Source: Microstegium vimineum (Eukaryota > Streptophyta > Magnoliopsida > Poales > Poaceae). From it: a DNA stretch of 64,000 bases. The notes beneath the pieces were generated by a model. The model was not told the origin of the DNA. It did no database searches and was given only the letters and a program-made list of their open reading frames with translations. This document shows positions 1 through 11,530 of the stretch, piece after piece; position 1 is the first letter of the stretch; each line of letters opens with the position of its first letter. Location: assembly GCA_022036555.1 (NCBI GenBank), contig CM039140.1, positions 682,001 to 746,000 on the forward strand. Reading direction: 5' to 3'. Both the position numbers and the translations under genes were made by a program.

Positions 1-180
1 GAACAACTGAAACCATTGATTTTCCACTTATCTCCATGGCTCCAAGCATCTGTAATTGGTCCTCGTAAACACACCTCAGTCCCTAAAGTTCAAACGAAAG
101 AAAATAAATTAAATTGACACCAAAATAGGATTAAACTTATACTGAACTGAAATTTAAGCAAACTGAGTATTAACTATTTA

Positions 181-480
181 GAACCTCACTAAAAAGTGTG
201 GGCTGACACAAAATAAATTAGGATATGGTGTAAAACACATGCTGCAAGGATGGAAAGATATATACAATGGTGCACAAAACACATAGACAAAGCTCATATT
301 ACCATCCAAATTATGCAGGATCTCACTAAACAAGTGTGGGTTGTGCACAAAGTAAATTAGGATGTATAAAACACATGTAGCAAGGATGACAATATATATA
401 CAATAATGCACAATTTCACACAACACAGAGACAAATCTCATTACAAATTTCACACAACACAGAGATAAATCTCATTACAA
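181..480. repeat. Degenerate direct repeat, about 130 bp unit
   Basis: Two imperfect copies lie head to tail, roughly 183-310 and 320-447, sharing CTCACTAAA, GTGTGGG, AAATTAGGAT, AAAACACATG and GCAAGGATG in the same order. A third, short partial copy (ACACAACACAGAGA...) follows at about 449-480. No protein-coding signal is convincing here. The rest of 1-1330 is AT-rich; a possible short minus-strand exon near 513-743 is in a non-repetitive stretch, but I do not recognise its product. Confidence 0.5.
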
Positions 481-1330
481 TACAAAATTATGTGCTGGAT
501 AATGTAAAACCACTAGAAATTAATCAAATGTCGTGCAAAACCATTGCAGTGCACTGCCACTGCAAATTCATATGCAAGCTCACCTGTTTTACTCCTCACA
601 ATATCATTGGCTCCACCGGAGTAGCTGTCGCGTCCGCCATCAAGTACCTTTCCCTTCCTCTTGTTTCCATGTTGGAGCTCCGTTGCAGCCATTCTGTCTT
701 GCCGACCAATGGCATTGCCATCTGGTTCATCCATCCTCAGCATGACGGTGTGAAGATGTTTTGAGCCTAAAGACTGACAACAAAAGACAATTTTCTAATT
801 AATCATTCCATGTGAGAACTTAGCATTATTGTATTAGTTTATTATTCAATAACAGGAATCATTGATACTTTTATCTATAGAACACAGTAAACATACAGAT
901 CAAATGATTTGAAGCTTTTATCTATTTCATGCACCTCAAGCTGAAACATTTATACTAAAACTCGATGACAATACACATTTATTTATACCAGATTATAACA
1001 AATACTCCATGACTTTTAGGTAGATAGTATAGTCAACAAATTTCAATTATTAAACTTTCCAGTAATCGTAATAATATTTATGGTGACTATGTTTTTTTAT
1101 GTCAAAGACCACAGCCTAAAAAAATCAATGACATTCAGATCTAACAAAATCAGAAGCTTCTAATAATCATTCCACTTGCAGAGTTGCAGTCACACATCGG
1201 GTCAATGTAGCACTAAATAAGACTGAAATTAGAGTGCCACTAAATCAGAGTATCAGACTAGATAGCACTAAAACAGAGTAGCAGTGTAGCACTAAGCACA
1301 AGAGTAGTGCTCACGAGAGTAGCAGAGCTG

Positions 1331-1850
1331 TTGGCGGAGGTAGCAGACTCGCAGTGGCGGTAGTGGTGGCCTGCACCTGCTTGCTTGTGGCAGCGACCCG
1401 AGATGATGCGCTATCGGCAGCTCCTCCAACCGACCGAGAACGGAGCCCCGTCACCACTGTATCACGGGCAGAGAGAGCAGCGCCGGCGCGGTCGTGGAGA
1501 GCCGGTGACGCGTCGGCATGGGCACGGAGAGCAGGTGGCGCGCCCGCGCGGTGCAGGTCAAGCTTGGTGTAGGTGTGAGGGCGGCAGCGCTCTGGAAGCA
1601 GCTGTCGGTCGATTTGGGGGAAAATGAGTGGATTTAGGGTTTGGGAGGGTTGTCGGGGGTATATTGTGGGTTGGATGGCGGGAATCGGCTCTCTCTGCCT
1701 TTTGGTGCGTGTTTTGGGCGGGGAGGCTAAATTCAGCTGAAATTTTTGACCGGCATGGGGAAAATATTGGGACCCACCGAAAAGAACGAAATTTCATGTT
1801 TTCCGGCGAAATTTCGCCGAAATTGTTTTCCTTGCCAAGAGATCTTTCGC
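1331..1850. other. GC-rich non-coding stretch with palindrome
   Basis: GC-rich sequence followed by a stretch containing the perfect 16-bp palindrome CGGCGAAATTTCGCCG at 1804-1819. It lies where the coding exon of a RING gene would be expected downstream (leftward) of the promoter copy at about 1855-2210. No RING homology is visible. Open frames here look like by-products of GC content. Confidence 0.4.
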
Positions 1851-1854
1851 CCCC

Positions 1855-2210
1855 CTGAATCTTTTGTTTTCTCCTCTCGATCGCTCTACTCTCTTGCTCT
1901 TGCTCTTGCTCTGGCTTTCTCTCTCGCTCTCGCACGTCGTTCTTGGATTGTGTTGTGCTCATTTGGAAGGCTGGCCAAATGGGGTGGCGGCTATTTGTAG
2001 GGAGGAAGGATGCTGGAACTTCTGAAAAATCGGTTGGCTTGATCAGTTCGTTACAAGGTGGGACCCACGGCTCGATTCCCAAAGGAGACAATTGGAACCG
2101 GAACTCTGGAAGAGCAGGATGGGCCGAGGGGGTTTGGGAATGGCATGGGTGAAGCCATTAGTAATGGCAAGACAATGTGCATGGACGACCCTGAACGCAG
2201 CGCAGACCTC
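1855..2210 (-). promoter_or_regulatory. Orphan promoter and 5' leader of the RING gene family (copy 1)
   Basis: This stretch matches the upstream regions of the two RING genes nearly base for base. It has the CT-rich leader (TCCTCTCGATCGCTCT), the conserved TTGGATTGTGTTGTGCTC, the TATA-like CTACAAATAG on the minus strand at 1991-2000, and TTACAAGGTGGGACCCA further upstream. Similarity continues to about 2205, where the second copy is interrupted by a hAT element. Downstream of the leader (below 1855) no RING coding sequence follows. I read it as a duplicated promoter that lost, or never received, its gene. Confidence 0.75.
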
Positions 2211-2355
2211 AGGTTTCGATCCCCGACGACGTCCGCTACAGCAGAAGCGCAAACAGGGTGAGGGGACAAAAGGGAATGCTGTGAGTAATCGGGGTGCTCC
2301 TGAGACCTAATGCCGTATGGTTCTGAATGCAACGAACGAGGCACCAAACACCATA

Positions 2356-2447
2356 CTCCCTCTGTCCCTTAATGTCTGTCTCTAGAAAACCGTGTTTCCC
2401 TCATAAACACGCTTTCCGGACGACACATATAAAGGGTACGGAGGGAG
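2356..2447. mobile_element. Short Stowaway-like MITE
   Basis: The terminal inverted repeats begin CTCCCTCTGTCCC at the left and CTCCCTCCGTACCC, reverse-complemented, at the right. Both ends are flanked by TA (2354-2355 and 2448-2449), the Stowaway/mariner target duplication. Only 92 bp long, with no coding capacity. Confidence 0.7.
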
Positions 2448-2449
2448 TA

Positions 2450-3217
2450 GGTTAGTGTCAGCAGGGATTGACTTGGCAAAGTCAATGCCATGGCCAGAGA
2501 GTGAAAATTAGTGATTGGCTAACTGCAGTCTGAGGAGCACAAAAATCTGAATTGCATTGTCGTATACAGCCAAGCAGCCTATGAGTAGACTATTAAAAAT
2601 AAAAAGGTAATAATTTCTAGTTTTTTTAGATAATGATAATTTCCAGTTATCTGAGAAGTTCTGTACTAGTGCTTAGGAGTAATTACAGCCCCCTTTTTTT
2701 TGCAAGCAATAATTACAGCCCTTTATTCAGCTAGATCTAAGAGCATCTCCAACAACTTGGAAAAATTGACTTGCTATATCTTATGGTTTAACAAGTTGTA
2801 AATTTATTTGGCAAGTGAAAAAAAAGATCTCTCTCCAACAATTTGTTATTCCAACTTGCTAAACTTGAAAAAAGAAGGCCCACCAGGTGAGTGTCACCAC
2901 AACAGAGAAAAAAATCGCGGGAGAAAAAGAATTTATGATGTACAGGAAGAGCGATTCAATGAATAAATAGGAGTACTCCCTTCGTAAAAGGTTTGAGTTA
3001 AACATTGAGAATATAAATCATGAATAACTTTTAAGTCGTTGAGTTTAGAAAAAATAAAAATCATATCAATAGATTTGTCTTGAAAATACTTTTATAAAAA
3101 TATACATATATTATATTTTGATAAATATTTTACAAAAAATAAGCAATCAAAGTTACGCTTTGAAGACAATGTCACTGTCCTAAACGTTAAGTAATATAGG
3201 TAACGCATGACTCTTCA
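2450..3217. other. AT-rich intergenic sequence, decayed MITE pieces
   Basis: No gene is seen. GAGCATCTCCAACAA at about 2741 resembles one end of a Tourist-type MITE, but no matching second end was found. TACTCCCTTCGTAAAAGG near 2973 resembles a Stowaway-type left end whose right end is too decayed to place. Confidence 0.3.
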
Positions 3218-3685
3218 AGCCATTTTCGTCCCTAAACTATTGTCTGAGGCTCAATTTGGTCCTTAAACTTTTAATTTGTCCACCTTAATCCTTAAACAAT
3301 GGATTTGTACAGGCCACATGGCCATTAATACAGGAGAAATATCCATACTGCCCCTCGTTCTCTCCTTTAGCAACCGACCAAGCTCACGGCGTTTTTCTCC
3401 CTCTCGTATCGTTTTGTTATACATGTGCAAGAGAGTCCTTCTCATATCTTTTTCCTTTGATGGATTGAGATTTTTTATTGGGGCTGGCTATAGCTCATTC
3501 TCTTGTACAAAGAGAGAACGAGGGGTAACATGGACATTTCGCCTGTACTCCTAGCCACGTGGTGCGATTTGAAGAGGGGTGGACGAGATCGACCCGCAAA
3601 TCCATTGTTTAAGTACTAAAGTGGATAAATTGAAAGTTCAAGGATCAAATTGAGGCTCGTGCAGTAGTTCAAGACGAAAATAGCT
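3218..3685. mobile_element. Non-autonomous element with about 45-bp inverted ends
   Basis: The left end reads AGCCATTTTCGTCCCTAAAC and continues into GAGGCTCAATTTGGTCC. The right end, reverse-complemented, reads AGCTATTTTCGTCTTGAAC and continues into GAGCCTCAATTTGATCC. The inverted ends enclose about 380 bp with no convincing gene. I could not find a clear target duplication, so the superfamily is unassigned. Confidence 0.6.
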
Positions 3686-3739
3686 ATTTTATCTATATTT
3701 TTTCACATTTCGTACATTTCAGTCATCTGAAGGGTGAAA

Positions 3740-4250
3740 TCGTTCATGCGACGCCCTCACACGTGCTCTCCCCTTCTCCGATTTCCGGTGGGGTGTAGAA
3801 GGTCCGGCCGACCGGAGGAGGCAGGTAGGTCAGGCAGTGGGGACGGTGGCGGGGCGGTATAGGGGCCCTGGCGGTGGTGGAGGCGGCCGGCGCGGGCAAG
3901 GTCGGGGCAGGGGCGTCGTGGTCGGAGAAGGCGACGGCGGGAAGGGGAGGAGAGGGGGGAGGCCGCTGCGAGCGCGGTAGGGTCTCGCGTGAGCTCCGGC
4001 GAGACCCTATCGCGCTCGCGCGGGGGCGGTGGGCAGCGGCAGGGGCGCATGCGGGAGGAAGAAGGAGTTGAGGCTACACGCATGAGGAAGAAGAAAGGGC
4101 TGAGGCTGTTGGATCCTCATCCAACGGTTGAGATCTATCGTCTTAACAAAAGTGAATTTTCAAGCATCTGGAAAATAGTTTCTCCCAATTTTTTTTTATA
4201 AATCTAATTAAACTTACCGGACGGAACTCAGGGACAGAGACGGTGGGAGT
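3740..4250. other. GC-rich stretch with strong inverted repeat
   Basis: GC-rich sequence with overlapping open frames on both strands but no recognisable domain. It holds a near-perfect inverted repeat: arms 3968-3988 and 3999-4019, 21 bp with one mismatch, built on TAGGGTCTCGC. Its right edge (GACGGTGGGAGTA at about 4240-4252) looks like a solitary Stowaway end. Confidence 0.35.
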
Positions 4251-6873
4251 ATGCGCTGATGCAACAGATCAGCTGATCAGGTGATAGGTAGCCTTGACTT
4301 GTGCGGTGGCAGCCGAAGATTCAACGCGTGTCGGTTCGGCTCCCGCAGGCCGCCTGCCGATTTTCCCATCCAACTTCTGCCGCAATCGCCTCGAACTCCG
4401 TGAGCGTGTTGACCTCCCACGCTGCCACGCATGGCCGAGTGGCACCGGCTCTGCCAACCTGCTCGCCGCCTCCCTCTCCTCAGTCCTCCCTCACCCCCTT
4501 CTCGTTGCGGTTCGGTGCGAGCGGCTGAACGCCCTCGAGCTAGGCGGGGACAGGGCGGCGGAGCGCGGGTCGAGTCCGTCCGGTCATCTGCAGCAGTCCG
4601 GCATGGTCGAGCAGCTGCATCAGCATCAGCCTGCTGGAGCCTCATCAAGGTGTGCGGGTGTGGATCATATGCAGCAGTCAAGGGAGAGGTGCCCGTTCCC
4701 GGTCGCTGGCTAACAGGCGAAGCCAGAGGTCGATGGCTGAATCGTTGACTACCTCACTGGGGTGCAGAAATGCAGGTTGCAACAAGGGTCCTTAACTCTC
4801 TGGTGCCTGTTTTACTTGCTAGTGGTCCGTATTTTGTTGACTAATGAGAAATTCGAGGATCTTGGATTTGTAGAGCATGACTTAACAAGCTTGGATTATT
4901 GTGAATTCACCACTTATTAACAAAGTTATTATAGTAAGTAGTAATGAAGCATTCACAAGGAAAATAGCCTGTAAAATCGTTTCTTGAAATAAGAATCTTG
5001 AGTCATGAGCCCCATGTAATGAAAAATAATGCATGCATAAGCACTGTCAATAAAAAAAAGAAACATGTGTCATGATCATGCCTTTTCATTAGCTCTTCTT
5101 TAAACTAGTTATCAAGCATGGATTGCCTTTGTGAAATAAGAAATGCGCAACTTGTTGCCTCGTCCTTCAACTGTGCTTGGACTCAGGGGTCTTTCTTAAT
5201 TTGTTGAAACTAAAGAGGAGAACAAAACAGTATATTTTATTACATTGTGACTATTGTGTCTCGCAAAGCTTTTGTTAGTTCTGTACTTAAGAAATTGATC
5301 ACTGTGAGAGAAAAATAATTGATCATTGTATTGTGTTTATTTGCAGTATTGCAAATAATGATGGTGCTTACGAAGTGGGGGGCAAGAGACAGGAGGACTG
5401 AGGCATAATCTTCAGGGCCATTATTACTTTCATCGTTGCTAGGGAGGGTGAAGGCATGTATGTGGATGTGGGCGCTGCCTGCTCAGTTCAGTTGCATGCA
5501 CCTGAGAATTGGCATCTTGAACATTCAGACAGATGCCCAGCTACTTGCCCATGCACTGAAGTGGAGAGATCTTAACACCTTGCTGCAAGCAGTTTCTCTG
5601 TAGGATGCAAAATTCCTGATGATAACTTGTTTTCATAATTGTATGATACAACTTTGTAATCTGTGTATTGTAATTGTCTGACAAGATGCGACAATCTTGT
5701 ACCATCATATATTGCTGAAATAGTTGCAGGTAGAAACTCTGTACATGTGCACTATCAAAGTCCAGGTCCTGACTTTTCGCAAAAAAAAAAGTCCAGATCA
5801 CGAGTTTTCGCAAAAAAAAAAAGTCCAGATCATGAGAAATTTGTTTGGCAATTAGAAACTCTGTTTGTAGTGGTAATTCTAGCACAAGTTGTCACTACCC
5901 AATTTGCTTGGTTCTCTATGGGCATGCTGTGATGTGGCCTAGTCCATTATCTAATTGTTGTCCAATAATGGATGTGCTACGAACTTAACTCCTGATGGTT
6001 TCTTCTTGGGTCATCTTTTTTTTGTTTGTGCATAAAAGTGGCTTATTCCTTCTCATTGCTGTACTTAGAAGTGTGCCATTAATGTGTAAATATTCTGGAG
6101 GCCCCTGTTTTTTTAAAAAAATTGCCTTCCTGCTCTATGATGGGAAAGACAAAATGGCATCTAGCAGTGTCAGATTTGCAACAAAAAATCTCTCTTAAGA
6201 AGTACAATAGCCTGATTAGCCACAGTCCTGAACAGCAAGAGCATGTCTATGATGCATAATCACACTATTGAGCCACAACACAATTTATCATTAATTGTCA
6301 ACTCCAAGTTTTCGTCCTACATGAAAGATAAATTCACGAATTGAAATAAATTATGGAATGCAGCACTTGAGGGCTATATGAACAAGCCACATGTTGCCCA
6401 GAAAGACAAAACTATATGAAAAGAACAAAAAAGATGTCTCGGTGATAATTCAAAAGCCTCCTCACTCAGATCAACCATCTTTTCATGTGTCATCATTCAT
6501 GTAAAACTATAAGATTGACTACACAGATAAAAAATGGCCAGCACTTGAAGCACTAATGGAATACAGTTAAATTCCAACAATAGTTACAAATCCAGCTGCA
6601 CTCATTTGCATTTGCTAGTAGCGCTTGATAATTAAAAAAACTGGAATGCAGTCAATTTGCAACAAACATTACAACTTAACACTAATTTGCAATGTGCAAG
6701 TTGCAGTAAGACGTGTATAGACAAGAGATCTTCAAGGTATGATTTATGAATTTTTTTTAAAAGGCTCTACTAGCTCAAATCAAATCTTAATTCACAAAAG
6801 GGACTGCTTGAAATTACAACTATATTCACTCTAAAAAACAGTTAAAAATTAAAAACAAAACAAGAAGCAAAAA

Positions 6874-6875
<2 letters not shown>
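4251..6875. other. Intergenic, no recognised gene
   Basis: 4260-4740 is GC-rich with frames open on both strands and no domain I recognise. About 5350-5580 has mixed composition and could be an exon or transcript end, but nothing identifies it. At 5760-5832 there is a short tandem repeat: GTCCAGATCA-type units separated by TTTTCGC and A-runs of about 10. The rest is AT-rich. Confidence 0.3.

Positions 6876-6918
<43 letters not shown>
6876..6918. repeat. (AT)n microsatellite
   Basis: An uninterrupted AT dinucleotide tract of 43 bp. Confidence 0.95.
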
Positions 6919-6919
<1 letters not shown>

Positions 6920-7549
6920 CGTAATATTTTTTTTCAAATGGCCAATCAAAATGTCTGTATACATTCATTCATAATACGTCCATCTTGAATACGGTTCAGA
7001 GTTCAGATCATAAGCAATTTCAGAGTTCAGACTATAAGCATGAATCAAAGCTTTCATCTATGGAGGAACCCAAATCAACTATTGCACTTGCCATTAACCG
7101 GACCTAGGTAAATTGCTAAAATCTAGCATGCAGGTTTTGCAGTAGACAAACTTTTCGGGTCTTGAGTCTTGACAAACTTCACCATCTACCTACAGCTACA
7201 TGTTTTTTACTCAAGAAAACGTTCATCAGATGAAGCAACTGATGTCAAACACAATCGTGGGAAATTAGCAAACAATGCTGCGAACAGATACTAAGAATCA
7301 TTTTCACATTGAGGCACTAAGCAATGAAGGATCTATTTTCTTCATTCAGAACATTGTAACTGATCCAAGAATTAACAAATCATCGTTTCTTGGCATTAAG
7401 AAATTCTGTTCGTCACAGCTGAACACAAATCTGAACAAAAGAGCAGGAACGCAGCTAAGCTCGATCAGTTTCAAGAAAGCGAATGCCAGAAACAACGAAG
7501 GAATCTTTCAAGAACTAATCCAGACCATCAGACAAGACGCACCAGAAGA

Positions 7550-8236
7550 CTACCCTCGATTAGTTCCAAGAATGCAGAGACAGAAACGACGAAAGAATCC
7601 TTGAAGAACCTCTCCAAGAACTGATCCAAAACGCCCCACAGGACGCTGCGATGACGACCTCGGTAGTGTCCCGCCGTGCGCCGGATGCAGCAGTCCCTCC
7701 TCCCAACCCGGCGTCGACGTCGGCGGCGCCGGTGCTGATGACGACGCCTCCTGTAGTGTCTCGTCGTGCGCCGGAGGCAGCAGTCCCTCCTCCAAATCCG
7801 GCGTTGACGTCGACGCCGGTGCAGACGAAGACGGCGCTGGCAACAACGATGGCGGTGGCCGCTTCCACGGCAGCACGCGATGGAGAACCTCGTTGCAGAT
7901 CGGGCAGGACATCCACGGCCACTGCCCAGTAAGCACTTGGTCGATGTCCTTCTCGCACTTGACGCTGCCGCCGCAGTGTAACGCGTGGTCGCAGGAGAGC
8001 GTGCGGACCTTCTCGCCGGCCTCCATGCTCTCTCCGCACAGGGTGCAGGGGTCGTTCAGCTTCTCCCTCAGGGTGCTGACGCCGCCGAGCGTGAAGAGGC
8101 GCATCCGTGGCGATCTCCACCATGCCAGGACCATGTCAAAGAAGAAGCAGAACACCAACAGGCCGACGATCGAAAAGATGAAGACGGGCACGACTTGGAC
8201 GGCGATGTCCATCCAATAGCTGAGGTCGGGTGCCAT
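7550..8236 (-). CDS. Membrane-anchored RING-type protein (tandem copy 2)
   Basis: A predicted 228-aa protein, probably a RING E3 ubiquitin ligase. Residues about 9-33 form one hydrophobic membrane segment (VVPVFIFSIVGLLVFCFFF). A cysteine/histidine cluster follows: CTLC, then LSCDHALH, a Cys in VKC, and CPIC, as in a RING-H2 finger. After the second His the next zinc-ligand Cys lies 6 residues on (or directly adjacent) instead of the usual 2. The tail is Pro/Ser-rich and holds two diverged copies of a DLEEGLLPPAHDETL-like unit. The frame is open upstream to 8344, but a TATA-like box lies at 8358-8365, so translation from 8344 would start almost at the TATA; MAPDLS at 8236 is the better start. 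The paralogue at 13176 has the same architecture. The ligase role is inferred from the finger only. Confidence 0.75.
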   Translation of the reverse strand: MAPDLSYWMDIAVQVVPVFIFSIVGLLVFCFFFDMVLAWWRSPRMRLFTLGGVSTLREKLNDPCTLCGESMEAGEKVRTLSCDHALHCGGSVKCEKDIDQVLTGQWPWMSCPICNEVLHRVLPWKRPPPSLLPAPSSSAPASTSTPDLEEGLLPPAHDETLQEASSSAPAPPTSTPGWEEGLLHPAHGGTLPRSSSQRPVGRFGSVLGEVLQGFFRRFCLCILGTNRG

Positions 8237-8356
8237 CGGTCCTTCGCCCACCCCTGAATCTTTCCTCTTCTCCTCTCGATCGCTCTCTCTTGCTCTCGCA
8301 CGTCGTTCTTGGATTGTGTTGTGCTCGTTTGGAAGGCTGGTCAAATGGGGTGCCGG

Positions 8357-8366
8357 CTATTTGTAG
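8357..8366 (-). promoter_or_regulatory. TATA-like box of RING gene copy 2
   Basis: CTACAAATAG on the minus strand, conserved at the same place in all three promoter copies (1991-2000 and 13986-13995). It lies about 120 bp upstream of the chosen start codon and within 15-25 bp of the longest possible start, which argues against that longer start. Confidence 0.6.
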
Positions 8367-8596
8367 GGGAGGAGGAAGGATGCTGGAACTTCTGATAAAA
8401 GTCGGTTGGCTTGATCAGTTTGTTACAAGGTGGGACCCACGGCTCGACTCCCGAAGGCGGCAGTTGAACTAGAAGAGTAGGGAGGGACGAGGGGCATGGA
8501 AATGAAGAGGGCCGAGGATGGCTGGAGATAGAATGCTGGCAGATTCCCTACAACGAGGGCCGAGGGGCTTGGCAATGTGCATGGAGTACTATGAAC

Positions 8597-9195
8597 TAGG
8601 GTTTCCGAAACCGAACGGTAACCGTGGTTACCGATCGGTTACCGGCAAACCGCCCGGGACCGGTTCGGTTTCGGTACCGGTTTGAATTCAAATTTCAAAT
8701 TTGAAAAAAAAAATCGAAAATGCTGAAAAAATTCCTAAAAATAGTTCATGATTTATAGAGTCGAATGGTGCAAATTTTTTTCAAATTGGAGTTCGTTTGC
8801 TATTTATTTTGACGCGTACAAGTTTGAAAAGATCTTTTTTCTTTTTTTTTTTAAACTTGTACATGTCAAAATAAATAGCAAACGAACTCCAATTTGAAAA
8901 AATTGTACACCATTCGACTCTATAAATCATGAACTATTTTTAGGAATTTTTTCAGCATTTTCGATTTTTTTTTCAAATTTAAAATTTGGTTTGGGGCGGT
9001 AACCGTCGGTAACCGCCCAAACCGGACGGTAACCGGCCCTAACCGACCGGTTACCAGTCCCAAACCGTTTGAACTACGCCGTTTGAATTCAAAATGCAAA
9101 CCGTTCGGTTTGGGGCCGTTTTGGGCGGTTACCGTCGGTAACCGCCAAACCGCCCGTGGACGGTTCCCGATGGCCGGTCGGTAAGGAAAACCCTG
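8597..9195. mobile_element. hAT foldback MITE, 599 bp
   Basis: Ends are TAGGGTTTCC at the left and, reverse-complemented, CAGGGTTTTCC at the right. The 8-bp target duplication CTATGAAC is exact (8589-8596 and 9196-9203), the hAT signature. The element is nearly one large palindrome: arms of about 150 bp (from about 8690 and to about 9000) meet near 8848. The outer parts are full of the motif GGTAACCG/CGGTTACC, likely subterminal transposase sites. No coding capacity. It interrupts sequence that is continuous in promoter copy 1. Confidence 0.92.
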
Positions 9196-9203
9196 CTATG
9201 AAC

Positions 9204-11530
9204 GCACCAGTGAAGGAAACGTGACGAGGCTGGGGGGACAGTCGGGACACACACAACTTGCCTAAGGAGAACAGGGACGGGGGAGAAAAGATACCAAAGG
9301 GCAATGCTCCAAACTATTTTATACAATCTCTAAAGGCAAAAAAAAGAATGGCGATAGATTCTGTTTCAAAAAAGAATAGATGTGAGATTTATTTTTTAAC
9401 GAAAAACAGGAGGAGTGCATCCCTACTCACGCTTTAGTGAAATAAAAAAATGGATGTGAGATTTAGACATGAGTTAAATGTATTGTAGGTCTATTAAGTT
9501 GTGTATATGTCATTTGGGTCTACAAATATTTAAAATACAGTTTTAGGTGTCTAAACCTTTTAACTAGTTCACCAAAGGTCCAAAAGCGACGCCACACTAT
9601 GTTTGAGTAGTGCACAGGCACCAAGCAAAAATATATATTTACTACTAATATAAGTAGTCTATTATTACCACATAAATTAGTTGAAATTAGATATATTTGT
9701 ATATGGCTATGGATGTTGAGCACCGCTATGGTTTTAAGTTGCCTTTGCTCCTCAAAGGTCCAGACATCTTTGTTTGATATTTAGATCCAATGTAGTATGT
9801 ACAATTAACATACAACTTGTTGGAGGGTTGTGCAAAACCTAATTAGCCACTCATTTCTTCTTTCATTTTCTCGTTTAGCTCTAATTCTAGTCATATAGGG
9901 TGTGTTCGGTTGTCTGGCTTAGTGCCTAGCCAAACTTCCATAATGAAGCTTCAGACTTTTTGGTTTCTTGGGTCGCCTCTAAGGCGAGCTTGTGGAAGCT
10001 AGAAAAGAGAGCCACACTGCATTGCTGGAGATGTTCAACCTTTACGTTTTAGCTAAGACAAGCTTATACGAGCCTTGGGCCCCACATATTGGTGCACCTC
10101 CACCACACTCCGATCATCTCCCTCAACTCCGACCACCATGCTCTAGCCATCTCCGTCAGCTTCGGCCAAGCAACCCGACCCCTGTGCCGCCGTGGCGTGC
10201 CACCGGCCCGTGCGAGCAGCTGTGCTCGACAGTGCATGGAAGGCCACCGCACATCCCCGATCGCGCGTGGATCTCCGTCAACCGCGCATCTCCCTCGGCT
10301 CCATACGCGTGCATATCACTCGGCTCCGATCACACGCGTATATCTCACCGCTCCGGGCAAGTGAGCCACTACGCAGCCCAGCCTGCGTCTAGCCGCGCAC
10401 ATCTTCGCCATCGCTACCCGAATCTCTCGAAGGAGGTGCCACCGCCTGGATCTTTCGGAGAACAATGCGAAGTGTGTGTCTCGAGGCTGATATGTACCCC
10501 CCTGATCGCAACCATCCCTCCCTGGCCCAGGGGCGATCGCAGTCGTCCCACTTCGACGATGACTTCTTCAACACGGTTGCACATGAATCTTAAAGCAAAA
10601 AACACGGTAGATGATAAGGGGTGCATATCAGCCTCGAGGCACCCAAACATTCAGCTTTCGGAGGAGATGCACCGCCGCTAAATCCCGCGGAGTAGTGCCA
10701 CGATCTCGTGCCGCTGGCGAACCCACGCCGCCGTCGCGAGCCAAGAAAAGGAGGCCTTAGCTCACTATGAGTTGCACCGCCAACATTTTCACGAGGGAAG
10801 GTCGAGAGGGAGGAGAGGAGAGAGGGAGGGCGCTCGCTGGCTAGAAGAAGAGAAGGCTGAGGGAGGCCGCTCGTCGAGAATAAGAAGAGAAGACTAAAGG
10901 AGGCTGCACACCGGGAAGAAGTACAGGAGGCAGGAGGCTCATCGACTTCCATTCTACCTCCCCACCAATATAGAAGTGACTACATGTGTTGTCCGCGTGG
11001 GTTTGCTAGCATTACTTCTGCGCCATGCATGCCTGACGGGTGACTGTTTTGTAACCTGCCAGCCCGACATGTTCATGTCACCCACCGGTCTACATGCTCA
11101 CCATTTTGCGCCCTGACCGGCCTAGTACACGAATGATTCATGATTCATGCAGTGGTGCGAAGCGGCCATGCCTAGCGAGGCCCTTCCATGGCATAGAGTG
11201 GTGGGTGTAGATGATGCTTCACAGGTGGGCGTCTCCGGTCGCTTCTTCCCCAACGACAGAGAGAGCAAAGAGAAAGAGAGATAGAAGATAGTTGAGCGGC
11301 GGCAAGCGATATAGCCTCGACCTTGGGATCTACGGCCCATGGCAACAACGACGGATGAGGTGGGACTGGTGGCCAATGATGAGCATGATGAGAAGATGAG
11401 GGGGCCCGAGATGAGTGCAGAGCGGTGGCCATACCTTCTGGTTTTATGTGCCATGTCAGATATAAACGTCAAATGATGGGGTATGGACACTTGGTGAATG
11501 AGGATCAAAATTGCACTTCTAAAGTCCATA
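9204..11530. other. Intergenic, no supported gene
   Basis: 9204-9890 is AT-rich with no gene. From about 9897 (GGGTGTGTTCGGTTG, a start often seen on grass DNA elements) to about 11100 the sequence is richer in GC and repeats CTCCGATC/CGGCTCCGATC-like words. A long plus-strand frame at 9992-10681 has low-complexity Pro/His/Ser composition and no domain. No second element end was found. Confidence 0.3.

Noticed and set aside
1354..2091. A 177-aa minus-strand frame ending in the orphan promoter
   Set aside because: Its N-terminal part is the non-coding leader shared by the RING genes, and the rest has no similarity to anything recognised.
8237..8344. N-terminal extension of RING copy 2 starting at 8344
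   Set aside because: It would begin about 15 bp after the TATA-like box, and the same leader exists in copy 1 without any gene.
9992..10681. A 229-aa plus-strand open frame
   Set aside because: Composition is low-complexity Pro/His/Ser and Arg, there is no domain, and overlapping frames are open on the other strand as well.
9896..11100. Possible DNA element starting TAGGGTGTGTTCGGTTG
   Set aside because: No matching inverted end or target duplication could be found.
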